This document shows, in pieces, positions 1-5,661 of a DNA stretch of 8,032 nucleotides (within the stretch, counting starts at the first letter, position 1; every line of letters starts with the position of its first letter). The notes below the pieces were generated by a model. It made no database searches. It saw only the letters and a list, made by a program, of their open reading frames with translations, and had not been told where the DNA came from. Made by a program: the position numbers and the translations under genes. The DNA lies in NCBI GenBank assembly GCA_031285815.1, contig JAITVM010000190.1, forward strand, positions 1 to 8,032, written 5' to 3'. The stretch comes from Clostridiales bacterium. Its GTDB lineage: Bacteria > Bacillota > Clostridia > Lachnospirales > JAITVM01.

Positions 1-41
1 TGCTTTTTATTACAAGTTTTTATGCTAGCTTTTTTTCAAAG

Positions 42-77
42 CTCAATCATATTATCACCATTTTATTTGCGTGTCAA
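42..77 (-). promoter_or_regulatory. Strong sigma-A-type promoter reading off the left edge
   Basis: On the minus strand a perfect -35 TTGACA (72-77) and a -10 TAATAT (49-54) are separated by exactly 17 bases. Transcription would start near position 42 and run leftwards out of the window. It lies downstream of rho, so it should drive the next gene on the same strand. In Firmicutes rpmE (ribosomal protein L31) often follows rho; that identity is inference. Confidence 0.75.
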
Positions 78-97
78 CATTTTTTTAGTTTTTTCTC

Positions 98-168
98 AAA
101 AAAATGCGTAAAATGCTTTTGGCCCACACAATCCACATAATTAAATGTGAATAATATGGACCAAAAGC
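98..168 (-). terminator. Compound terminator hairpin downstream of rho
   Basis: Minus-strand RNA can pair GCUUUUGGUCCA (168-157) with UGGGCCAAAAGC (126-115), a 12-bp stem. Its one G.U pair becomes a C.A mismatch on the other strand, so the structure favours transcripts from rho. A second 5-bp hairpin (CACAT 134-138 with ATGTG 145-149, loop of 6) sits inside. The stem is followed by AUUUUACGCAUUUUUUU, so the U-rich tail is interrupted but present. It begins about 30 bases after the rho stop codon. Confidence 0.75.
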
Positions 169-200
169 TTAATCATAAGTACCTATCAAAATTATAAAAC

Positions 201-1661
201 TTATCTCGAATGCTTGTCTATCCCAAAAATAGCTTTCACAAATTCTGCATTATTATCTGTTTTCACAAGCCTGTCAGTAATTTGTTCATTTATATCAACG
301 TTATTTTGATTGCTATTTAATAATTTCCTAAGCATATAAACTGCCTCTAGTTCTGCTTTTGAAAGCAGGTTTTCTTCGCGCCTGGTCCCGGATTTAAAAA
401 TATCTATAGCTGGGAATATACGCTTCTCAGACAATTTCCTGTCTAAAACAAGCTCCATATTTCCTGTGCCTTTAAACTCCTCAAAGACCATATCATCCAT
501 TTTACTGCCAGTATCAACAAGGGCAGTTGCCAGTATAGTCAATGAGCCCCCCTCTTCTATATTCCTAGCCGCGCCAAAAAATTTCTTAGGCATATATAAG
601 GCAGCTGGGTCCAAGCCCCCAGATAAAGTCCTGCCACTAGGTGGGACAGTAAGGTTATATGCCCTTGAAAGCCTAGTTATGCTATCCAATAATATCACAA
701 GGTCCTTTTTCTGCTCCACTAGCCTCTTTGCCCTTTCAAGCACCATTTCTGCCACACGTTTATGGTGGTCTGGCTGTTCATCAAAAGTAGAATAAATAAC
801 CTCCACATTGTCGCCAAAAATGGACCTTTTCATATCAGTAACCTCTTCAGGCCGCTCATCAATCAAAAGGACTATTAAATGCATTTCAGGATGGTTTTTG
901 GTAATAGAATTTGCAATTTTTTTTATCAAAACCGTTTTGCCGGCTTTTGGGGGCGCAACTATCATCCCCCTCTGCCCCTTCCCAATAGGTGCAATTAAAT
1001 CAATTAGCCTCGTAGACAAATCATTTTTATTTATTTCAAGCTTAATCCGCTTTTCTGGGTGGATAGGAGTCAAGTCTTCAAAATTAGACCGCCTTGAAGC
1101 AACTTCGGGGTCATCCCCATTTACCGATTTAACCAGCAATAATGCGGAAAATTTTTCGCCATCTTTAGAAATCCGTATACTGCCCCTTACTAAGTCGCCT
1201 GTCCTTAAATTAAAGCGCCGTATCTGGGATGGGGATATGTAAATATCCTTTGGCCCAGGAAGGTAATTTTCTATCCTTAAAAAGCCATACCCATCAGCCA
1301 AAACTTCCAAGACACCTTCTTCAACTTTTCCGCTATCCAGCTGTTCCATATTAGTAGCCCATTCACTTTTGGTCTGCGGCTCCCTTTTATAAACTGGCTG
1401 TTCTACAACAGCCGGCTCTGTAACCGTACTTTCCAATGATAACTGTGTTGCTGGTTTTGATTCATTTATGGTTGTATTATACATAATCCCCTTAATCTCT
1501 TCTTTATTATTTGGCCCTTTATCTTGAGTGCCATCATTATTCTCTAAATTTTCTTTCAAATACTCTATTAAATCGTTCTTCCTATACTTTGTTACACCTT
1601 TAAGCCCTAGGCCCTTGGCTTTTTCCCTAAGTTCGGTTAACCCCATAGTCAGTAAATCCAT
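201..1661 (-). CDS. rho: Transcription termination factor Rho
   Basis: Rho is a hexameric RNA helicase that binds C-rich nascent RNA and uses ATP to release RNA polymerase. The 486-residue protein has the full architecture. A SAP-like Rho N-terminal segment spans about residues 5-38, and a hydrophilic linker about 40-107. A cold-shock-type primary RNA-binding domain spans about 110-185. The RecA-type ATPase has Walker A APPKAGKT (236-243), LLIDERPEEVTDM, Walker B LVILLDSITRLSRAYN (321-336), the Q-loop region TLSGGLDPAALYMPKKFFGAARN (345-367) and KGTGNMELVLDRKLSEKRIFPAID. Family-invariant segments look intact, so it should be active. The ATG at 1661 has no clear Shine-Dalgarno; an in-frame ATG at 1646 is an alternative. 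It lies downstream of the LysM gene on the same strand after a 240-bp structured gap. I saw no convincing rho promoter in that gap, so read-through from upstream is possible. Confidence 0.97.
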   Translation of the reverse strand: MDLLTMGLTELREKAKGLGLKGVTKYRKNDLIEYLKENLENNDGTQDKGPNNKEEIKGIMYNTTINESKPATQLSLESTVTEPAVVEQPVYKREPQTKSEWATNMEQLDSGKVEEGVLEVLADGYGFLRIENYLPGPKDIYISPSQIRRFNLRTGDLVRGSIRISKDGEKFSALLLVKSVNGDDPEVASRRSNFEDLTPIHPEKRIKLEINKNDLSTRLIDLIAPIGKGQRGMIVAPPKAGKTVLIKKIANSITKNHPEMHLIVLLIDERPEEVTDMKRSIFGDNVEVIYSTFDEQPDHHKRVAEMVLERAKRLVEQKKDLVILLDSITRLSRAYNLTVPPSGRTLSGGLDPAALYMPKKFFGAARNIEEGGSLTILATALVDTGSKMDDMVFEEFKGTGNMELVLDRKLSEKRIFPAIDIFKSGTRREENLLSKAELEAVYMLRKLLNSNQNNVDINEQITDRLVKTDNNAEFVKAIFGIDKHSR

Positions 1662-1669
1662 AAAATAAT

Positions 1670-1735
1670 GCTGCCATACAATCCAATAAACTATACTGGA
1701 TTTGAAACCGGTATAAATTTTATACCGCCAGCAGC
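1670..1735 (-). promoter_or_regulatory. Possible three-way-junction RNA just before the rho start
   Basis: Three helices nest here. P1 is GCTGC 1670-1674 with GCAGC 1731-1735. P2 is ATCCA 1681-1685 with TGGAT 1697-1701. P3 is a perfect inverted repeat, CGGTATAAA 1709-1717 with TTTATACCG 1719-1727. In minus-strand RNA the 3' strand of P1 ends 8 bases before the rho ATG, where a Shine-Dalgarno would normally lie. P3 alone could instead be a protein operator. The pairings are seen directly; the fold and function are inference. Confidence 0.4.
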
Positions 1736-1749
1736 TTCTCCTTTCAAAT

Positions 1750-1800
1750 TTAATTACACGCGTATAATGAACAAGCCTTCACTAAGGCTGAAAATTCCAT
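1750..1800 (-). CDS. Possible 16-codon leader peptide upstream of rho
   Basis: An ATG at 1800 opens a short frame, MEFSALVKACSLYACN, ending at TAA 1752-1750. A purine-rich GGGGGCAGG lies 7 bases before it, a fair ribosome binding site. The frame starts in the loop side of one hairpin (1787-1830), runs through its 3' arm, then through a second hairpin (1774-1789). Ribosome movement would therefore change the leader fold. A frame this short can occur by chance, and no conservation data are available. Confidence 0.25.
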   Translation of the reverse strand: MEFSALVKACSLYACN

Positions 1801-1830
1801 GGGTCAACCTGCCCCCAAAGAATTTTCAGC
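1774..1830 (-). repeat. Overlapping inverted repeats in the rho leader
   Basis: An 11-base perfect inverted repeat pairs GCTGAAAATTC (1787-1797) with GAATTTTCAGC (1820-1830), with inner TGGG/CCCA pairing. A second hairpin, AGCCTT (1774-1779) with AAGGCT (1784-1789), shares bases 1787-1789 with the first. The two cannot both be complete, a layout typical of switching leaders. There is no clean U-tract after either one on the minus strand. Confidence 0.55.
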
Positions 1831-1883
1831 TCAGTTTTATGTTGCTTCACTATAATACAAATTCTTAACCATAATAAGCGGCT

Positions 1884-1909
1884 TCCCTAAAATTTTATAA
1901 TTTAAGGGA
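1884..1909 (-). repeat. Hairpin overlapping the LysM gene stop codon
   Basis: TCCCTAAAATT (1884-1894) pairs with AATTTAAGGGA (1899-1909) with one mismatch and a 4-base loop. It covers the stop codon at 1902-1904. No U-tract follows it on the minus strand, so it is not a classic intrinsic terminator. It could protect the 3' end or weakly attenuate read-through into rho. Confidence 0.4.
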
Positions 1910-2810
1910 TTATCAAGCTTTGATTTGGCTGTATAACATCACTTGTCAAGTTATTCGCTTCTTTTATAATATTATACATCATCCTATCGCCATAAAACCT
2001 ATTAGCTATACTTTGAAGGCTATCCCCCCTCATAACTATATAAGTCCTGGCGCCTTGCCCTTGTTGCTGGGTGGATGGTTCAGCAATTTCCGCCACTTGC
2101 CCATCTTGGGCTGCCGGTGCGCCAAGCGGGATAACCTCATCTTGTATATCCTCGGCGGCAGCTTCCGCTACTGCACCGCTAGAAGACGAAACACTAGCCA
2201 GTTCGTTCCTCAGGGTTTCAATTTCATTTCTAAGCCCTTCATTTTCTTCTTCTATTCTTTCAACATAAGATTGGTTGGCAGATAGGTTGCCACTGATTAC
2301 ACTATTAGAATTATTAGACGCAATTTCTTCCCCAGCTTTAAGGATTTGGATATAAACTACCAAAAGAAAAGTAACTAATAAGAGAAATATTATTATAGAA
2401 GCGGAAACTAGATTATACGCCATTTTTATTACTCGCCCATTATCTTTTGCTTTTTTTTCGCCTGCTGTTTCGGCATGCTTGTCTAAAAGTTCATCCTTTG
2501 ACAGTTCAGTTGTACCATCCCCGTCTGGGGGGGCCGCCATGCCTGCTGTGTAAACCAAGCCATACCTATCACCTTCGGCACCCTCTAGAAACCCTGGGTC
2601 AAAATATTCAGTATCATCTTCATAACTGCATATTGGGTCAGTTACCTTAGTATCACTTTCTTCCGTATCATAAGCTTTAGATTTTAATAAATCGTTAGCA
2701 TTTCTGGAAATTATGTCAATATCATCTTCAAAACCCACATCAACGCTGTCCTGTTTACTACCAGACTTTAATGCCTCCTCGTACTCTTCAATTAACAATT
2801 CCAAATCCAT
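1902..2810 (-). CDS. Bitopic membrane protein with extracytoplasmic LysM domain
   Basis: Counting from the ATG at 2810 the product is 302 residues. The order is a strongly acidic cytoplasmic part (about 1-127), one transmembrane helix (about 131-157, YNLVSASIIIFLLLVTFLLVVYI), and a short coiled coil rich in E, L and R (about 183-207). An Ala/Gln-rich linker and a C-terminal LysM domain (about 256-302, TYIVMRGDSLQSIANRFYGD to LIIP) follow. LysM domains bind the glycan of peptidoglycan, so the protein probably tethers membrane to wall. No catalytic domain is visible. There is no Sec cleavage site, and positive residues before the helix fit N-inside topology. The start is uncertain: the ATG has only a weak purine stretch. 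The frame stays open upstream to a TTG at 2879, but that extension enters a GC-richer block that looks non-coding. Specific function unknown. Confidence 0.85.
   Translation of the reverse strand: MDLELLIEEYEEALKSGSKQDSVDVGFEDDIDIISRNANDLLKSKAYDTEESDTKVTDPICSYEDDTEYFDPGFLEGAEGDRYGLVYTAGMAAPPDGDGTTELSKDELLDKHAETAGEKKAKDNGRVIKMAYNLVSASIIIFLLLVTFLLVVYIQILKAGEEIASNNSNSVISGNLSANQSYVERIEEENEGLRNEIETLRNELASVSSSSGAVAEAAAEDIQDEVIPLGAPAAQDGQVAEIAEPSTQQQGQGARTYIVMRGDSLQSIANRFYGDRMMYNIIKEANNLTSDVIQPNQSLIIP
2527..2533. repeat. C7/G7 homopolymer inside the LysM gene
   Basis: A run of seven G on the plus strand (C7 in the mRNA) encodes Ala-Pro-Pro in the cytoplasmic part of the LysM protein. Similar seven-base runs occur in the zinc-ribbon gene at 6352-6358 and 6469-6475. 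Such runs are therefore not rare in this genome. Confidence 0.8.
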
Positions 2811-2864
2811 TTTGTTAATTATTTCTTCTTCAATAGAATGTTTATCTTTCAATACACAAATCAC

Positions 2865-2942
2865 CGTTACAGGCCACAATCCCGGCCTGCAAACAAACCC
2901 CTTTCTTAGTTTGATGAAATAGGCACCCCGGCCATACGTTAC
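2865..2942. repeat. 78-bp GC-richer block bounded by CGTTAC direct repeats
   Basis: CGTTAC occurs at 2865-2870 and again at 2937-2942. Between them the sequence is about half G+C, in contrast to the very AT-rich DNA to its right. It holds a hairpin CAGGCC/GGCCTG (2870-2875 and 2884-2889, loop of 8). On the minus strand this extends to 9 bp (2867-2892) with a G.U pair. CCCGGCC appears twice (2881-2887, 2927-2933). It could be a small dispersed element or part of the structured leader of the LysM mRNA. I do not recognise it as a known riboswitch. Confidence 0.4.
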
Positions 2943-3033
2943 TTTTGAAAACCATATAAAAATACGCTGAACAACATAAATTTTGATTGCGGGTATACAA
3001 AAATATAAATGATAAATTCAATATTATTACAAT

Positions 3034-3113
3034 CGGGCTACATAGCATAATATAATATACAAACCACCACATTATGCCATCAATTTTATTTTTTATAATA
3101 CAAATATAGCCCG
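3034..3113 (-). ncRNA. Possible structured leader RNA
   Basis: On the minus strand CGGGCUAUAU (3113-3104) pairs with AUGUAGCCCG (3043-3034), 10 bp with one G.U that is better paired on this strand than on the other. Inside it GCATAAT (3045-3051) pairs with ATTATGC (3071-3077). The element lies about 80 bases downstream of a good minus-strand promoter and 220 bases upstream of the LysM start. It could be a cis-acting leader or a small RNA. It matches no family I know. Confidence 0.35.
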
Positions 3114-3192
3114 GGTATCCTTTGAAAAAAGCCAATATTAACAAGATATGGTTAAAATCAGATATTTTGTATAATCGCATCAGTTTTTAATA

Positions 3193-3228
3193 TACTGAGA
3201 TTATACCTAATTTATTTTGTAATTTCAA
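3193..3228 (-). promoter_or_regulatory. Sigma-A-type promoter toward the LysM gene
   Basis: Minus-strand -35 TTGAAA (3223-3228) and perfect -10 TATAAT (3200-3205) have a 17-base spacer. Start would be near 3193. This gives a leader of about 380 nt to the ATG at 2810. A frame opening at 3180 has no ribosome binding site and looks non-coding. Confidence 0.7.
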
Positions 3229-3300
3229 TCATTGTGGGAAAAATTTTTTATCATAATTACAGATTATATAACTTAAATTAATTTTGTATGCCATCTTGTT

Positions 3301-3336
3301 TTTATTTGCGAATTGATATATGCTATAATATGATAT
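3301..3336 (+). promoter_or_regulatory. Extended -10 promoter toward mecA
   Basis: TGCTATAAT (3321-3329) combines a perfect -10 with the TGn extension, which can compensate for the weak -35 TTTATT (3301-3306, 17-base spacer). Start would be near 3336, leaving about 190 nt of leader before mecA. A 10-base palindrome, ATGATATCAT (3330-3339), covers the predicted start and could be an operator. Confidence 0.6.
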
Positions 3337-3397
3337 CATTATATAAAACTAATCTGTCGATTATAATAAAATCAAGGAATACACGTTTAATTTTTAT

Positions 3398-3448
3398 ATG
3401 ATGATGGGCCACAATATGCCACTTTTGCTCTATGTAGAAGGTGACTAA
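3398..3448 (+). CDS. Possible 16-codon upstream frame in the mecA leader
   Basis: Three consecutive ATG codons open a frame, MMMGHNMPLLLYVEGD, ending at TAA 3446-3448 inside the leader stem. The nearest purine-rich site, AAGGA at 3374-3378, is about 19 bases from the first ATG. That is too far for a strong ribosome binding site, so this is a weak candidate. Confidence 0.15.
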   Translation: MMMGHNMPLLLYVEGD

Positions 3449-3505
3449 GCCTTTAAGCACCCCTAAAGAATTAGGCCTGCTCATAAACCACCTGCTATAT
3501 ACATA
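3431..3505 (+). promoter_or_regulatory. Structured stem in the mecA leader
   Basis: TATGTA (3431-3436) pairs with TACATA (3500-3505) and AGGTG (3439-3443) with CACCT (3489-3493). These enclose an inner hairpin, CTAA/TTAG (3445-3448, 3471-3474) then CTTTA/TAAAG (3451-3455, 3464-3468) with loop AGCACCCC. The loop CACC could compete for GGTG. The outer stem ends 5 bases before the mecA ribosome binding site (AAGGATG, 3511-3517). Pairings are visible; regulation is inference. Confidence 0.4.
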
Positions 3506-3524
3506 ACCTTAAGGATGTGATTTT

Positions 3525-4175
3525 ATGGAGATTGAAAGAGTTAGTGAAAATCAAATCAAATTCATCTTAAACAAAAATGACTTGCGGAAGCGTAACCTCA
3601 GAATCGGCGAACTCTCTTACGACTCAGATAAAATTCAGGAGCTTTTTAATGAAATGATGGAGCAGGCCATGCTAGAGCACGATTTTAATTCTGAGCACAC
3701 GCCCCTCATGATTGAAGCTACCCCAATATCTTCAGACAGCATAGTAATTATAGTGACAAAAGTAAATGGCCCTAACGACCTTGAGGACCGTTTTAATGCA
3801 TTTAGCGCTAAAAAAGACATCTCTAAACTAAAGCGTAAATTAAAATTGGATTCGAGGCCACTCAATTCTTCTGATTCGAATAACTTTATTATATATTCTT
3901 TCGACAACCTAGAACTCGCCTCTGAGCTTAGCAAAAGGGTTATCGATAATTACGTTAAGATCAAAAGCGGTTTATATAAGTATAATAACAGATATTATCT
4001 GGCCCTGGAAATATTTGATTTTGAAAATGATTTCAGGCTGCCACTCGAATCAATTTTATCTGAATATGGGCAAAAACATATATCAACCTCTATGTCGCCA
4101 CATTTTTTAAATGAACACGGCGAAGCCTTAATTAAACAAGATGCAATATACATCCTTTCTAGATATTTGGGTTAA
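3525..4175 (+). CDS. mecA: Adaptor protein MecA
   Basis: MecA-family adaptors bind substrates through an N-terminal domain and the ClpC ATPase through a C-terminal domain. They promote ClpC hexamer assembly and ClpCP degradation; ComK is the classic B. subtilis substrate. The 216-residue length matches the family (B. subtilis MecA is 218). The N-terminus MEIERVSENQIKFIL closely resembles MEIERINEHTVKF of B. subtilis. IIVTKV closes the N-terminal domain at about residue 79, followed by a charged linker. The C-terminal part has YSFDNLELASELSKRV, then YKYNNRYYLALEIFDF and LSEYGQKHISTSMSPHFLNEHGEALIKQDAI. AAGGATG precedes the ATG by 7 bases. It is a single gene with its own promoter and terminator. 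Substrates here are unknown; competence control cannot be assumed in Clostridia. Confidence 0.93.
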   Translation: MEIERVSENQIKFILNKNDLRKRNLRIGELSYDSDKIQELFNEMMEQAMLEHDFNSEHTPLMIEATPISSDSIVIIVTKVNGPNDLEDRFNAFSAKKDISKLKRKLKLDSRPLNSSDSNNFIIYSFDNLELASELSKRVIDNYVKIKSGLYKYNNRYYLALEIFDFENDFRLPLESILSEYGQKHISTSMSPHFLNEHGEALIKQDAIYILSRYLG

Positions 4176-4181
4176 GTTTCC

Positions 4182-4229
4182 CACTTGTTGCTAGCCTTTT
4201 AATACGGGGTTATTGACAAGTGTTTTTTT
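4182..4229 (+). terminator. Intrinsic terminator of mecA
   Basis: CACTTGT (4182-4188) pairs with ACAAGTG (4216-4222), followed directly by seven T (4223-4229). The 27-base interior can add a few weaker pairs. It starts seven bases after the mecA stop codon. Confidence 0.7.
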
Positions 4230-4267
4230 ATGGGCATAAGCCATTAAGGGCTGGTTTAAAACAATAA

Positions 4268-4320
4268 CAAAAAAACATATTTATAGCCAACAAACATTTT
4301 AAGTTTGTTGGCTATATTTT
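4268..4320. terminator. Bidirectional terminator between convergent genes
   Basis: A perfect 14-bp stem pairs TATAGCCAACAAAC (4282-4295) with GTTTGTTGGCTATA (4303-4316) around a 7-base loop. On the plus side it is followed by four T. On the minus side the transcript continues into AATATG and seven T (A-run at 4269-4275). It can end both mecA read-through and the operon arriving from the right. Nothing else is seen between 4230 and 4385. Confidence 0.85.
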
Positions 4321-4385
4321 GGCTTTATAAAAAATTTCAAATATTTCAAATTATAGCCTTAATAAAAACCAGAAAACCATCTAAA

Positions 4386-4613
4386 TTAATAGCTATCCTC
4401 GTCGTCATAACCGCTATCAAAATCTTCATCATAGTCTTCATCATAGATTTCGTCATCTTCTAAGCCATAGCTGCCCTTTAAGTCATCAAAGCCGCCATAA
4501 AGCCCGCCGCCATCATCAAATAGGCTGTCTTCGCTATATTCATCACCCAGCTCTTGTTTATTAAGCCTTTCGCCGCCTTTCGGCTCCCGTTTTGGCCTAT
4601 TCTCACCAAACAT
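4386..4613 (-). CDS. Small highly acidic protein, last gene of zinc-ribbon/SPFH operon
   Basis: I do not recognise a family. The 75-residue product has a basic N-terminal part (MFGENRPKREPKGGERLNK) and a Gly-rich middle (DDGGGLYGGFDDLKGSYG). The tail of about 25 residues is mostly Asp/Glu interspersed with Tyr and Phe (YDEDYDEDFDSGYDDED). There is no signal peptide, membrane segment or cysteine. The ATG at 4613 is chosen because AAAGGTGG lies 7 bases upstream. The same frame is open to 4766, but that extension overlaps the SPFH gene and lacks a ribosome binding site. It lies 95 bp after the SPFH gene with a hairpin between. The polar charge split suggests a disordered protein that binds a basic partner or surface; that is inference. 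Confidence 0.75.
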   Translation of the reverse strand: MFGENRPKREPKGGERLNKQELGDEYSEDSLFDDGGGLYGGFDDLKGSYGLEDDEIYDEDYDEDFDSGYDDEDSY

Positions 4614-4642
4614 GTCAGTACCACCTTTATAATTTTTAGTCC

Positions 4643-4665
4643 TTGCGGGGTAATTCCCCCCGCAA
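4643..4665 (-). repeat. GC-rich hairpin between the SPFH and acidic-protein genes
   Basis: TTGCGGGG (4643-4650) pairs with CCCCGCAA (4658-4665) around a 7-base loop. On the minus strand no U-tract follows, so it is not an intrinsic terminator. It sits about 20 bases upstream of the ribosome binding site of the acidic-protein gene. It may stabilise the upstream mRNA or pause polymerase. Confidence 0.6.
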
Positions 4666-4708
4666 TATAGCAAATTTACAAACATCAAAAATTTTGCGCA
4701 AAATATTT

Positions 4709-5659
4709 TTATACTGTTTCTGTCCCACAATCCGGGCAAAATTTCGACCCAACCATAACCCTGCACTTAGGGCAAAACCTATCGCCTTGCGGTGTTTTTT
4801 GAGCCTGTGGCTGGTTCATAGAGTCCATCATCTGCTTCGCCATTTGAAGCCCCATGCCCATTTGGGCTGCCGACGCCGCTGGGCTGCCGCTATCTTTTCC
4901 AAAACTATCAGCCATAGATATAGAAGCATATTTACCCATATCAGTAACGAAAGAATGTGAGGCCACTTTATCAGCCATTTCTTGAACTTCTTTTGGGTAA
5001 TTGACTGACAAGATATTTAAAGATGCAACACCTAAGCCTATAGGCATAAGCTCCTTATCCAATTCTGTAGACATTTTTTTAGCCAGTGCACGGCTATTCG
5101 ACTGTAACCCTACAAGGGCATTTAGCCCAACCGAATGCTGCCCATTTAAGATGCACTCAGCAATAATCGGGCTTAGCTCCCCCATTATACGTTCAGAAAT
5201 ATCATCTAGTGAATAAGTAGATTTAACGCCCGCAATCTTCATAATAAAAGTTAAGTAATCCCTGAATTCTATAATTAGGTTCCCATTGCACCCCACAGGT
5301 ATCCCACTTGGCACTTCCGGTGCCGGTATCATAATACGCTGGCGCGTCCCCCAAGGCAATAACAGCTCTTTTGCATTAACAAAATAAACTTCGGCACGCA
5401 TGCCCGTATCGCCACGCAAAGCAAACCATCCCTTAAGGGTCGATAAAAACGGCGTTATTTCAGTTACTATGTCAAAACTGCCTGGGTCTTTAAATAAACC
5501 TTCAATACGGCCATCAGCAAAGAATATTGCATGCTGCCCTTGGCGTATTATCAGTTTTGCACCTTTTTTTATTTCTGAAGAAGGCCATTTATAGAATAGT
5601 ACATCATCCCTAAATTCATCCCATTCAATAGTATCTTTACCTTGACCAAACCATGCCAT
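4709..5659 (-). CDS. SPFH-domain protein with C-terminal zinc ribbon (YdjI-like)
   Basis: The 316-residue protein belongs to the 'virion core protein'/YdjI group of SPFH (stomatin/prohibitin-fold) proteins. The opening MAWFGQGKDTIEWDE is followed by the SPFH core (about 20-240), including LIIRQGQHAIFFADGRI and FKDPGSFDIVTEITPFL. A Met/Gln/Ala-rich stretch (about 256-290) follows. The C-terminal zinc ribbon has CPKC (296-299) and CPDC (308-311). No transmembrane segment is present, so anchoring probably depends on a partner. The ATG lies 2 bases after the stop of the upstream zinc-ribbon gene, with a GGAGTGA 11 bases back, indicating translational coupling. In B. subtilis YdjI acts with YdjG and YdjH to bring PspA to the membrane. 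The family is clear; that role here is inference. Confidence 0.9.
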   Translation of the reverse strand: MAWFGQGKDTIEWDEFRDDVLFYKWPSSEIKKGAKLIIRQGQHAIFFADGRIEGLFKDPGSFDIVTEITPFLSTLKGWFALRGDTGMRAEVYFVNAKELLLPWGTRQRIMIPAPEVPSGIPVGCNGNLIIEFRDYLTFIMKIAGVKSTYSLDDISERIMGELSPIIAECILNGQHSVGLNALVGLQSNSRALAKKMSTELDKELMPIGLGVASLNILSVNYPKEVQEMADKVASHSFVTDMGKYASISMADSFGKDSGSPAASAAQMGMGLQMAKQMMDSMNQPQAQKTPQGDRFCPKCRVMVGSKFCPDCGTETV

Positions 5660-5661
5660 AC

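Noticed and set aside
1852..1857. TATTAT as the rho -10 element
   Set aside because: The hexamer 17 bases upstream (CGCTTA) does not resemble a -35, and the TG is not correctly placed for an extended -10.
1668..1868. Plus-strand 66-codon frame over the rho leader
   Set aside because: It is antisense to a region explained by inverted repeats; no ribosome binding site or promoter was seen.
2811..2879. N-terminal extension of the LysM protein to a TTG at 2879
   Set aside because: The TTG has no ribosome binding site at proper spacing and lies in the loop of the 2867-2892 hairpin. The start at 2810 begins where coding-like sequence begins. Not fully excluded.
2890..2935. Possible TPP riboswitch (GGGGTGCC on the minus strand)
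   Set aside because: The later conserved parts (CTGAGA, ACCTGAtc, TAATGCCAGCG) are absent; only one short match exists.
2842..3180. 112-codon minus-strand frame between mecA and the LysM gene
   Set aside because: No ribosome binding site; the start is only about 13 bases from the predicted transcription start. Composition looks like AT-rich non-coding DNA, and it overlaps the LysM gene start in another frame.
4614..4766. Longer form of the acidic protein starting at 4766
   Set aside because: It overlaps the SPFH coding region, crosses the GC hairpin, and lacks a ribosome binding site, while the ATG at 4613 has an excellent one.
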